Source: Spongilla lacustris (lineage: Eukaryota > Porifera > Demospongiae > Spongillida > Spongillidae). From it: a stretch of DNA of 64,000 nt. Positions 45,969 to 56,500 of the stretch are shown piece after piece (the first letter of the stretch is position 1; each line of letters opens with the position of its first letter). The position numbers were made by a program, and so were the translations under genes. Below the pieces are notes generated by a model. It saw nothing but the letters and a program-made list of their open reading frames with translations, was not told the DNA's origin and did no database searches. The stretch spans positions 3,271,856 to 3,335,855 of the forward strand of contig OX442430.1 of the NCBI GenBank assembly GCA_949361645.1. The letters run 5' to 3'.

Positions 45969-46650
45969 CCCCTAATTTTTTTTCTCTGCCAGTAGTGTTC
46001 AATACATGGCTTAGGTATTCATTGCAAGGTATAGCATGCTTAGATTCATCTTATTACTATTGGATACTAATATGAGTAGGCCTCCTTCGTACTTGCTGTG
46101 CAGCTCTTCCGACATTTGGTCTTCGGATATCTTAAAATCAGAGTTCTCCATGTTAACGAGCCGTTTACTTTGGCATGGTCACCTTTACTGAATAGAACCG
46201 CCTGTTGTATCTTTCAACACATGTCTGCAGCTTCGTACATTAATTGGCAACATTAAATTAAGATGCGTATGTGATGTCATATTGCATACTGCTAGGCAAC
46301 CCACCCCGCTTAATTTATTTCATGGCACTTCATCACCAGCTAACAATTCCATTTGGCTACAATTTGAAACCAAGGTCGTCTTCATACAACGTTCCTGTTG
46401 CGAGTTACATGTGATGAACAGAAGGAGGAGAACAAAAAATTCAATGGCAGAATTTTGGTGCTGACTTGTCGCACGGCACTGTTTAGCGAAGCTCACGTTA
46501 TATGTGCATATCTGTCATATTTTTGTTGGATTATATGCGAACTGGCGAGTAAAGGCAATGCTTAATTCATTACTGTTTTAAAGTGCTCCACGCCCATGGA
46601 GCCAATCCTACATACGACCCATTACTGTGGGTCCGGATATTGTAAATGCA
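45969..46650 (-). repeat. Inverted copy of the 5064-5940 repeat unit
   Basis: Reverse-complement matches run from CCCCTAATTTTTTTTCTCTG beside the foldback to the degraded hairpin near 46620. The poly-G/poly-C segment is absent, showing it was a later insertion in the other copy. Confidence 0.85.
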
Positions 46651-46844
46651 AATGCGTTACAAACTAGTTGCTTTCTAGGCCAGAGTAAACCTAGATTTAC
46701 TGTGCACTAGCTGGAACGTGACACAGCAACCCACCTGCCTGTGGTGCCAGGTGCAAGCGGCTGCGAGAATGGTGAATAGCTCCTGCCACTTGATTGAGTG
46801 AAAGGGCAGCCTTTAGTGGGGCAGCCAAGAACCCCTACACCATG

Positions 46845-47800
46845 TCACGTCAAAGAATAACCCAAAACCATGGGAGCCAGTGGCATCTGGAACAGGTTCA
46901 AACTATCTGCTCTTATCCACTTCTGGTGTGAGCAACATAGCCCGAAGCATACCCACCAGAAGAGGTCGACCCTGGCTTCTGAGGAGAATCTAATGTGATG
47001 ATGCAACCTGTTGACCGTTGTGGAAAGGTCAATCATGCGGCACAGGAACAGCCAACCGGCTGGGACAACCTTTGTGGGAAATGGCAGTGTGCCAATGAGG
47101 GATAGGAGCTCACACTTGGTGGCACTGTGGCACCCCAACTATGAGTATACCCTGGACAGGATGTCCTTCAGATTGTCCTGAGGCAGAGACAGGGTCCTAG
47201 CCTCCGAGTCCAGTACGATCCCCAGAAATGTGATGCGTGTAGGCGGTCCCTTCAGCTTGTCAAACGCTACTAGAATGCCTAGTCTTTACACATGCTCTGG
47301 GTGATAACATGCATTGCTCCACACCTGGAGCCTCACTGATCAGAAAATCATCCAGATAGTGACCTGCATCCACCTGGTAGTTGTTGTGGAGAATTCAATG
47401 CAGGGCCTCTGCAAACTGGTTGAACAAAAATGGAGTGGATCTTAGCCCAAAAGGTAGGCATGTGTTTAGATAGAAGCTGCCTTGCCATTGCATGCCAGGA
47501 GATCCCAGTCTGCCGGGTGGATTGGCGCCATACTGATAGCTGCCTTCATGTCTATTTTGGCCATCCAGTGCCAAACCTGGAAATCAGGTCCACAGCATCG
47601 TCCAGCATGGCATAGTGGACTGGGAAATGCTCCTTATCAATTTTATCATTGACATTCCCTCCATACGGGGCAAACAGATGGAGTATCATTCTCCACTTCC
47701 CTTTCTTCTTGGGGATGGCATCCAGCCCAGGGATCCTAAATGACTTCATGGGAATCTTCGCAAAGGGTTCTTGGACACTGCATGCTGCCACTTCTTTTTC
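46845..47800 (-). pseudogene. DIRS/Ngaro-like reverse transcriptase relic
   Basis: From 47791 leftward: KKKGKWRMILHLFAPYGGNV and NDKIDKEHFPVHYAMLDDAV, GHYLDDFLIS with the catalytic YLDD near 47350, GPPTRITFLGIVLDSEART, then KCELLSLIGTLPFPTKVV and LIDLSTTVNRLHHHIRF. This block order is that of tyrosine-recombinase retroelements (DIRS/Ngaro), which copy RNA to DNA and integrate through a recombinase. No recombinase or split repeats are seen. Frames are interrupted several times. Confidence 0.8.
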
Positions 47801-47973
47801 GATTTTAATAGTAACAACCTGCCAAGATGCAGAGCGGAGATTACCAGATAAATAGGGGGTGTGGGGACCTACAAAACCTATAGATACACCATTAGAAATA
47901 CTATTTAGTAGCCAGGATGCCCAGGCTTTATCAGCGTGCAGTTATAGCTCTCACTCGAATTCCGAGTGTCGTT

Positions 47974-48440
47974 GGGGGGGAAGGGGGGGGGGGTGCATAC
48001 CCGTTTTTAACCCATCAATCCAACTATTATGAGCCAGAGTTGTGACTAACATCTTCTCCTATTTCTCATATATGTTGGTCTTGATATGAAAGTGACATGT
48101 AACCTTAATGGTTTACGAAATACGCACCACTGCATGATTAATTTTTTCTTTAAATTGCAGCTTTGCAATCTTTGTCATTATGTGGCTGACATAGGTATTG
48201 TTGACATCAAATTGAAGGCCATTAAGTCCACTATCAATTATAGTCCACAGTTTCAGGGTGGTAAAAAGGTTAATATTTAAAGAACACATTTTGTAATATA
48301 TAGATGCGGTGTAGCTGCAAACACAAATGATTGTTTGTGCTCAATTGAAGGGCCTATCAATGCAAATCATTTTCAGAGATAAAAAATCTGTGTATTGATA
48401 ACCCCTCAAAACCATGCAAGGTTTTTTTTTATTGTGCAGT
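47974..48440 (+). repeat. G-runs and dispersed repeat copy
   Basis: G7 and G11 runs (47974-47993) precede CATCAATCCAACTATTATGA, the shared TTCTCATATATGTTGGTCTT (also at 5072), TTAATGGTTTACGAAATACG and CTATCAATGCAA. These are the fullest linear matches to the pieces at 3026, 5064 and 6246. Confidence 0.7.
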
Positions 48441-48975
48441 ACAACCAATGGACAAACACTGATCGTGCCAACCTCGAGACCCACATTACTACTGCTGAAA
48501 AGTTTCGTGATGTGTTTATGGCTCCATTGAAAAAGCTGCTATTACATGATTTCATTGCAATGAGTCAAGCCAAGTTCTAGTGGGAAAAAAAGGAAAACCA
48601 CACCTCTGGGGAGTTCATCATCATAGCAAACTTTTCGGAGAACTACAGTTTTGTAGTTCTGGATGAGGTGCAATCCTTTCAGTGGAATAACTTACAAGCA
48701 ACTGTTCATCCTTTCCTCTGTTACTACAAGAGCACAGATGGAAAACTTTATAGTGTATGTTTTACCATCATTCCTGAGAGCAAAGAACATGTGTCCTTCC
48801 TTTTCGGAACATCTTTGCTACTTCTCATGGCAAGTCACCAGCGGATGGCATAGCTGGGACAGTATAAAGGACTGCAGCAAAAGCCAATCTTCAACGAACA
48901 TATGAAGACCAGATCCTAACACTATCTGAATTTGTGTCACAAATCATCAGAGGCATACATACAAGTCCTGCTCGA
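48440..48975 (+). pseudogene. Unnamed transposon ORF family, middle/C-terminal part
   Basis: Frames give QWTNTDRANLETHITTAEKF, ANFSENYSFVVLDEVQSFQW and NNLQATVHPFLCYYK. They continue out of frame with FATSHGKSPADGIAGTV, a stop, and RTAAKANLQRTYEDQIL. In family members I recall, D/N-F-A-E-N-Y, an F-S-D-G motif and H-G-K-x-x-x-D-G lie in this order; the acidic positions could be catalytic, but that is inference. This relic has several stops and lacks the F-S-D-G part. Confidence 0.6.
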
Positions 48976-49837
48976 GCAGCTCGGTGGTCGCCTTGGTGAA
49001 TTAGAACTGGCTGCTCAGGGGTGTTAAGGCAGCCTACGCGTGTCTCGTACCCAGACCGTACATATTTAACCTTTCATAAAGTGTAAAAGCCATATAACAT
49101 GTTGCATTGCGGTCAAACTTGGCTTATGAATGCTATATATATATATGTCCACCTAATAGTGTTGTTTGATTGTTTGCAAGCATACGTATTGGTAACAATT
49201 AGCCATCGAGCGATAGTGGCGGTGATAAAGCAATGCACGGATCAAGCAATAATTTTTTAGAGCCCTACACGCTGAACAAAGTTACGCTTAGGTTGTGTAA
49301 GATGTACTTCAGCCTTCGTAGCAATCCTGCTTAGTATCTTTTCAAAATGGCGGCATATTTACAATAAACACGACTATATTTAGCAAACCAAGAACGTTCC
49401 AATCACATCCTAAGCGTAGATGAGCAATAGAAACATCGTGTAACATACCAGGCACAAAAGACCTCTTATCCGCCCTCGTCTTCATCAGCGCCGTTTTGCT
49501 TTTCACAAACGACCCTCTTAAGGCGATAAAATATGACGTAACTGAACTTTCCCGCTCGACAGCTGCAACTTTTATATTGTCAAGCCAAAACTTTTACGCG
49601 TCATATACGAAATCTAAGCGCTAGAATACCCTAGCATGACAATAGGTATGAATGCTTTACAAAAATATCTTCCGTACGATTGCAATGCTTGAATAAACAG
49701 TGATTTGCACTATGTCATAATGATGTAATCATGAACATACTTGTCGACATATTGTCAACATTATGTAAATATGTTTTCTTGTGTAGGCTGCCTTAACATC
49801 CCTGAGTGGGTGGATGCACAATTAATTAGAATACGCA
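48976..49837. other. No gene recognised
   Basis: AT-rich intronic sequence without supported features. Confidence 0.4.
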
Positions 49838-51372
49838 TCACTCAGAACTAGCCAGTTTGTTCCTATGAATTTGATGGCATGATCCAGACACGTACCTAGC
49901 TGCTCTGTGGTTTTTCTGGTACCATCCAGGGGTGTTTGGAAGGTTTGGCTGGCATTTGTGATGTTCAGCACATGTTGAACATTGATGGCATTGGTTCATT
50001 ATGTCTGTGTCAATCCTTGGCCAGTACACAGCCATATGGGCCAACTGTTTCATCCTTTGCCATCCCAAAGTGACCCATATGCAGGAGTTCAAGCACTTGA
50101 GATTAAAGGCAAGGAGGAATGACTCTCGAGCCATATAGCAGAGAACCATAAACAGTTGAAAGTTAAGCTGAAAATTTTCCATCGAGTAGCCCTTTCCTTG
50201 ATGTTCAGGCTCTGCCTTAGGTGACCAGCCTTCACATGTGAAAAGCATCACCTTCGCCAGTACTGGGTCTTTGGCAGACTCCATGGCTATGACACTTGGA
50301 TCCATCGGGTTAAGCTGAAGACTGATGGTCAGAATGGCACACACATTGTGTCCACGTCTGCATCACCTTCCTCCTCAGCAAAGCTTGGGTCAGAACCGAA
50401 TGGGAGATGGCTGAGAGCATTGGCATTCCCATGGTTTGTGGTCTTCCTGTACTCAATAGAATAACTGTACTGGTTGAGGAGTCAAGTCTGCAACACCATT
50501 GAGGAAGTAAACGTTAAATGGCTTCTTCATGAATTCATGCCCATAATACTGCTATGTTGTAAAACATATCAGCTATGAATAGTATATAAATGGATTTCTT
50601 GTGCCGCTCAAAACCTTGTCAATATTTTCAATTGTATTGAGGGTACTTTAATTTTTTTATTCCAATTCGAGTATTATTTAGTACCGCATCTAAAAACAAA
50701 AACCATATTTTGATTGTATGTGTATTTGTACCTGTAAATGCAAAAATTGTCGTATGTTACTTAAATATTGTCGGTTTTTATTTTCAATCTTAATTCATTA
50801 CTGGCGCCATCTTTAGACACTCTGATCTTATGTAAACTAAAAAACTAACTGCAATGCATAGTTTGCTTAGCGTTAATTGTACACCTCCGTATCGGTGAGC
50901 CGTTCCTTTGTACCTTAATTCATGAAAATACTTAGTAACTACACGTGCTTAGTGTTAACAATCATGAATAATTATGTCGTCGTTATTCAACTCACTGAAT
51001 TTTTTGTTCAACGAATTGGGGTACTGAAAATAATATATCACACTTACTATTCGGACCCCAAATACACCAAAAATGGATAAAAAGTGGCACGTACTTCCTC
51101 AATGTTGTTGCAGACTTTAGTGCCCAACATGCCAGCCTGTTTGCTGCAAGAACTGGAGTGGCCTGGTTGGGTCCAAATAGGGCCAGAAGTAGTTTGTGGT
51201 CTGTCACCAGAATGAAATTTCTGCCATACAGGAACTGATGACATTTCTTGAGTGCAGATACTATGGCCAGAGCCTCTCTGCTCAGACTCGACTTCTTGGC
51301 TTTGGTCTGGTGTTTCCACTTTGCACTTCCACGAGGGGATTCTGTCCCTCTTCTGCAGAATGTCCATTGCAT
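49838..51372 (-). pseudogene. Ty3/gypsy RNase H and integrase relic
   Basis: The frame from 51372 carries RNase H blocks SREALAIVSALKKCHQFLYG and NFILVTDHKLLLALFG. After about 650 bp of non-coding sequence, the frame from 50344 has VYWPRIDTDIMNQCHQCSTC then AEHHKCQPNLPNTP, the integrase zinc-binding region. The order is as expected for gypsy on the minus strand (K02A2.6-like). The integrase catalytic core is missing. Confidence 0.85.
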
Positions 51373-51584
51373 TTGATTAGTGAGTGTGTAGGCAGCTTCG
51401 TATGGTCTGCTATTACTGAAATAGTTGTATAGGTTTTGATGGTCTTATAGGACATTTCAGGCTGCCGAAATGACTAATAACTGGGATTGATGGGGAAAAA
51501 ATGCAAACGCTCGGATACATAATTATATTTAGAAGAAAAGCTGGAAATGGGTTCAATCAAGCAAAAAATCACTATCTCAGTATA

Positions 51585-51710
51585 CACACATGAAGTGCAA
51601 CACCATTTGTCATCAGTGCTGGAAAGTGTGAGAATACCAACACATTTGATATGGAACCATTTGTGGCAGGTGTCACATTCCACCATGTCTCCATAGACAG
51701 ACAAGTACAC
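51585..51710 (-). CDS. PHD-finger exon
   Basis: After the acceptor TTTAG the segment reads VYGDMVECDTCHKWFHIKC then DDKWCCTSC, most of a PHD finger (Cys-x2-Cys, W-F-H-x2-C, Cys-x2-Cys), a module that reads histone tails. The first cysteine pair would lie on a preceding exon. It may belong with the integrase exon 1 kb upstream on the same strand, or be a transposon C-terminus like that at 35214. Confidence 0.55.
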
Positions 51711-52675
51711 TAAACATAAATTTCCCTGATGTGGATTTTCTTTGGCCTTTTGTTTCGGGTATCAAGGACAGGGAGTGGCGTGTTCTCGAAGGCATTTAAG
51801 AAGGTGGCTTCTGGTCTTGAGCGGATTGGACTCCAATAGAGATATATTTTGCCCCACAGTCACTCCCACCCCTCTGCCTTTGCGTGTACAGAAATTTCAC
51901 AATTATGTGGCCTGAGTGTTCGCTACATAACTGTCAATCTCGACTTGAATCGATGCCTTGTATAAAAGACAGAGTTGGTGAATGAGAGTTGAGCTTAATT
52001 CTCCCCTACGTAATTTACTGTCATACTTCATGGATGAGGCTACTCGAAGTCAGCCAGTGATATCCAGATACCAAATGGATTTCAATTGATTCACATGTTG
52101 CAGGCACAAACCCATCAATCTGTGCCAGAAGAGTTGACTGTCAGCCATCAATTAATGAGGGGCAATTGTTTTTCAAGAATACCTTGGGCCAAGTACATAT
52201 GCTGATCAGAAAGCCAGTTTCCATTCTTAATAACTGCTTTCGTGTCCCTAGTAAAAGGAATTCTTGTCTCTCTGACCAGAAATGGGATGTGACAATACAT
52301 TTATATGGTTATGCATGTATAATATTGTTACACAGCTGTGCACATATTTTCAATTCTTCTCTGGCATTGATAGTTTCTTTGTCTCACTCATTACCATTTG
52401 TACTTTTAATATGTTCACTGTCACCTGCTTTCTTATTTTCGTTGGCACCTTCATCATCATCGACCGCAATGACTTCATCGCTTTCATTTACACCATTGCC
52501 TTGACTAATTCCAAAAACTGGGGTACGGTTTAAGTAGGATAACACCAAGTGAGCAGTGATCATTGTGATGATATACAAACTCACCTCTGGGAATAAAACT
52601 TCATATTCATATGCAAAGCTACTATATCCATGCAAATCATAAGCTTCAGTAATAGTGCTCATGTATAATCTTATA
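51711..52675. other. No gene recognised; acidic minus frame
   Basis: A minus frame at 52662-52384 ends in VNESDEVIAVDDDEGANENK. It resembles linker sequence but has no domain. It could be read between the integrase and PHD exons. Confidence 0.35.
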
Positions 52676-52815
52676 CGGAAACTTAGCCACTGTTCTTGCA
52701 GTCTTGTCAGCTATAGGCTCAGCCTCAGGCCACTTAGAAAAGTAATCAACTAAGGTGGTGATGTCATAATTGGCTTGCTCAGTTTTTGGGTGAGGACCAA
52801 TCAGGTCTATTCCAA
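52676..52815 (-). pseudogene. Integrase core exon (gypsy/GIN type)
   Basis: VGIDLIGPHPKTEQANYDIT then TLVDYFSKWPEAEPIADKTA is the N-terminal half of the integrase catalytic core with the first Asp (G-I-D). It begins right at an acceptor (CAATTTAG). The preceding TGG-CAT-CAA codons lie about 65 bp upstream before a GTTAGT donor, so W-H-Q-V-G-I-D is restored by a short intron. Introns in an integrase point to a Ginger/GIN-type DNA element or a domesticated copy rather than a retrotransposon. Confidence 0.65.
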
Positions 52816-52859
52816 CCTAAATTGATACATGCATGCGTAACTTGAGGTAGTTATGATAG

Positions 52860-53121
52860 AAAAATTGCAACTAACTTGATGCCAAACACTAGAGAAAGCC
52901 TGCCTTGCTTCAAGACCCTGGTTCCCATAGCTCTCCACAGCGCAGTTCAACCCAAGAGTATGACACTTGGGGGTCATTAGCCTGGTGCGTCCTCCCTCTG
53001 CCAATAGTGCTGCTGTTCCTGCAGTGACACTTGATTCACGAAGTGACATGGGTGTGAGAGGAGATGTAACTGTTATAAAGATATCAAAAGCAGCAGGGAT
53101 GCCACCTATCCAATTGTTCAC
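52860..53121 (-). pseudogene. Nuclease-like module (PAAFD-VTSPL family)
   Basis: Reads NNWIGGIPAAFDIFITVTSP, LRESSVTAGTAALLAE, and PKCHTLGLNCAVESYGNQGL then EARQAFS. I recall this as a widespread unnamed domain of sponge and coral retroelement-like proteins. The A-A-F-D...V-T...E spacing suggests a PD-(D/E)XK nuclease fold, which is inference. It leads directly into SVWHQ, the integrase start. Confidence 0.5.
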
Positions 53122-53906
53122 TAAAGCATTGGCGGGATGAGACCTCTAATAGAGAGGTCAGGGGTAAGTTTCAATCTTCACTCCTAGGTTTGCCTTATAG
53201 CAAAAATCTACAAACAAATAAGTTATGTGCACATAATATACACAAAGGCAAATAATGGCAGATCTAATTGCACTGATATACTGCCCAATACTAAAACAGA
53301 AAGCATCTGCAAAAAGTAGACAAGTTCACTTTGCATACATGTAGTCTTGACATAAATATTTGTTCAGAGGACAAGGTGACAACATTGTCCCGTACAGAAT
53401 TCCAAATATTAATAATTCAGAAATTGGATCGAAAGTTATAGCATGGTGTACACTGTATAATTCCTACCTGCAGCATGTGCTTTTTTATCTAGCACCACAA
53501 CCCTACTTCCAGACATTAACCATTGGACTACGATGGGTGACTAAATTACCATAAATAAGTGGAAGTAGAGCGGAAGGGGACTTTAGTCACCAAGCAGGAT
53601 TTTGTCAGACAAGAAACTGATCATGCAGTCCATCATACATTATTTTGTTTCTACATTGTTAAATGTTTGATCGGTTTCTAACCGGATCCAACAACGAGCT
53701 GTAAATGGTTAGACGGCTTCTATCTAGAGCTATGAATAAATTAATTAGCATATTTAGGTTTGCAGTTTGGTGGAGTCAAACCAACTTGATTTACAGCTAC
53801 ATACCAACAGAAGCAGTCTTTTACAATTTATTAGGCCTCGTTAGGCTTCAATGCACAAAGTCGACTACTCAATAATGATGATACAGATAAAGAGGTTCTT
53901 GTCAAC
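53122..53906. other. No gene recognised
   Basis: Non-coding intronic sequence; no repeat recognised. Confidence 0.4.
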
Positions 53907-54323
53907 TTGTGGGACATCAGTGGAAGGCCACAGAATACTTTGAAAGTGTCAGCAAGATTGATATACATACCCACCTTCACTAGGGTTCGCTGGCACTGCA
54001 CAGGGGACAAGTTACTGGCATCATCGTGTCTTTACAACCATTTTGTGAATGGTGGAGGTGGATGCCTTCCTACTATATCAGCCCTCAATTTAGATGGTAA
54101 AACCATGGACCACCACACATTCACAGAGAGATTGGCCCTGTCTCTCAATAGCAACACATATGGTGTTCCTATTTTGCCCCATACTAGGTCCATAAGGAAC
54201 ACAACATGTTATCTGGTACTGCATCTACTATCCATGCATCTTTTTATGCCTTTGACCACGGTACTCCAGTATGACTCAAAGCAAGAGGAGTGCCTGGTGT
54301 GTACATATGTTTCAAGAGCTTAA
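53907..54323 (+). other. Unidentified 138-codon frame
   Basis: The open frame starts MWDISGRPQNTLKVSARLIY and contains LYNHFVNGGGGCLPTISALN. No family is recognised. It lies just upstream of a plus-strand gypsy pol piece and may be a degraded part of that element. Confidence 0.3.
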
Positions 54324-54479
54324 CAATGGCCATTACTTCTGAACATCATGCATGGCATACCGGTACTCTTAAACTATGCACTTTTAGCTCTATGGAGAAT
54401 ATGTGTAGTGTATTTTGCTTTGCTTGCTATTATTTTATACACGTTACCCCTGGGGAATATGATGCTTGCACAGATAGAT

Positions 54480-55040
54480 ATTAACAAGCAGCTAAGAAAG
54501 GATGTTCAGTGGAAATGGACTGATCAGTGTGAGAAAACATTCAAGCAAGCTACACAGTGTCTGACATCCCCCTAGGTGTTAGTACATTACGATCCTAGCT
54601 TACCCATTAAGTTGGCTGGAGATGTGTCTGCATATGACATTGGGGTTGTAATAGGTTGTTCTACGCCCAAATACTCATTGGCTGAGAGCAGTTACAGAGG
54701 TGGGCTCTTCTATAATAGAAGAGCCCACCTCTGTAATTGCTTCAGCCAATGAGTATTTTAGTATGAGCATAATTTGGAATACAGAACTACTGCACAGCAT
54801 GCCAATGCAGATGATTTGTCCAGGTTACCCCTCACCAACATAGTTGGTGCAAGCACATGTATGTCAGACAGTGATATTTAGATTGACGCTCTTCCAATGA
54901 CTGCCATGCAATTGCGAAAGGTTTCTTGTGAAGATTCCATTTTGAGCACAGTGGTTACTTTTACAGAGTGGTTGGCCAAATACATGCAATTGGAGATTTT
55001 ATTGGACACGCAAAATGAACTAAGAGTAGAGGGATACTGC
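54480..55040 (+). pseudogene. Ty3/gypsy RT/RNase H relic
   Basis: INKQLRKDVQWKWTDQCEKT then FKQATQCLTSP, a stop, and VLVHYDPSLPIKLAGDVSAY match the RT-RNase H junction with the first RNase H Asp (A-G-D). Further on, FRTTAQHANADDLSRLPL-like sequence (here EYRTTAQHANADDLSRL) marks the RNase H end, followed by LPMTAMQLRKVSCEDSIL. A hairpin replaces the middle. Confidence 0.85.
54669..54757. repeat. 89 bp hairpin inside RNase H
   Basis: TACTCATTGGCTGA and CAGAGGTGGGCTCTTCTAT on the left are mirrored on the right with small differences. The RNase H codons normally present here are missing. Confidence 0.9.
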
Positions 55041-55625
55041 TTAACCCTTGTGCAGTGCTAATTAATTATTCATAACCTTACATTATGCACATTGTTTGAC
55101 AAATATAAATATCACATGTGGCATTTAACTAGGATGACACTTTCTTACGTCTACAATCACTCCAATTGTGAAAGTGGGGTGAAAAAAAGACAAAGTAGGT
55201 TATGAATAAAATAGGAACCGTAACTGGACATTGCCAAACCTACATTTTACATATTCATCTGTAGCTTGTTATCTTTCCAGCCTAGAGCAATCATCGGGAC
55301 ACCTTCAATTGTTGCAATTGCAGCATGGTGGTTGCCCCTCTGGTACTGTCTATTGTCCAAGTCCTTTGCAGGGAACTCCCTTTCACAATCCCCTGCAAAA
55401 ACAAGCCTCTGTTCCCTAGCAATACAGCCACTGTTGCTCTAGTGAATGTAGAGCAGATCTGCTCTGACTATACGATGGTTTCCAAAGTAGCCATGCTGTG
55501 CCAGCGAGGAGTGCTGACCAGTCTTTATCTGCTATATCACTGATCTTTTCCTGTATATCTAATCTCCACATCACACCAGTCACACCATCACCAAGGTTTT
55601 TAAACTCTGTGCCAACACCTTTCGG
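55041..55625. other. No gene recognised
   Basis: Two overlapping plus frames (55231-55543) have no recognisable domain. Confidence 0.35.
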
Positions 55626-56500
55626 CTAGCTGATCATCTCTTTTGTGTGTGGGAGAGCATCCATCGTATGATCTGGCTTTCTACTAATCCAGGATGCAAA
55701 TGACTCATTCACAACAAAACAGCTCAAAGGACGAATTGTATCATGCCTGCACTGATTGAAAGCATTAACAAGTGTGCAAACCGGGGGACACCTACCATAT
55801 CGCCTAAGTGTGCGAACTGGGTGCCACCTAGCTGTATTGCCTCTATTGGAAGTTGTGGGATCATGAACAGTCATATAGCGAAGGACAGTTTCGGACCTTC
55901 TTTGCACCACACCAAATCGAATCCCCCAAGCTTCAGCAGGAAAGAGGCTATCCTCACTGTTTTCAACACTCCAATACATAGTCATTCCACATAAAACCAA
56001 GCACCTTCAGTACATCTTTCAGCACTGTTGATGTCCAGAATGCAAAATCTGCCAGCGTATGGGTTGATAACGTCATCAGGAAAGTCATACATAGATCAAC
56101 TTGAAATGTGGGCATCATCTTCCACTGTGATGACCTTTATCGAAGTGGGTAGCAGTGATTACATCAACTGTTGTCCCTTGTATTTCATCAACAACGAGCA
56201 GATTATCGAAAGAGGCACCCTCGCAAGTGTTTATTGAATAACGGGGGGGGTTTTCAGGAGTATCATCTAAATCAGAAAACTCATTGGTTTTCATACAATT
56301 CATTGCACGAACTGTTCTTATTGTCATCTTCTGCAGTCTCAAGGTCGCATGCCCCACTAGTAAGGCTGCACGCATTTAACAAAGTATCGAGCTCAGGTTT
56401 GTCCCACCTTACTCGCCACTTTTGTGACGGTCCTGCTCCTACCTTTTCAGGTAATCTTTGACCTTGGATGCCTGCCACCCGAACTATAGCCTGCACAGCT
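55626..56500 (-). pseudogene. piggyBac-like transposase relic
   Basis: The frame from 56000 reads MTMYWSVENSEDSLFPAEAW then GIRFGVVQRRSETVLRYM, followed by NAFNQCRHDTIRPLSCFVVN and ESFASW, then LPHTKE. This matches the region of piggyBac/PGBD transposases around the first catalytic Asp, where the usual V-D-E-S is V-N-E-S. Frames at 56496-56115 carry KWRVRWDKPELDTLLN, a likely N-terminal chromo-like segment. No TTAA-flanked inverted repeats were found around it. Confidence 0.65.

Noticed and set aside
52166..52533. Membrane protein from hydrophobic plus-strand frames
   Set aside because: Two overlapping low-complexity frames opposite an acidic minus frame; no start context or family.
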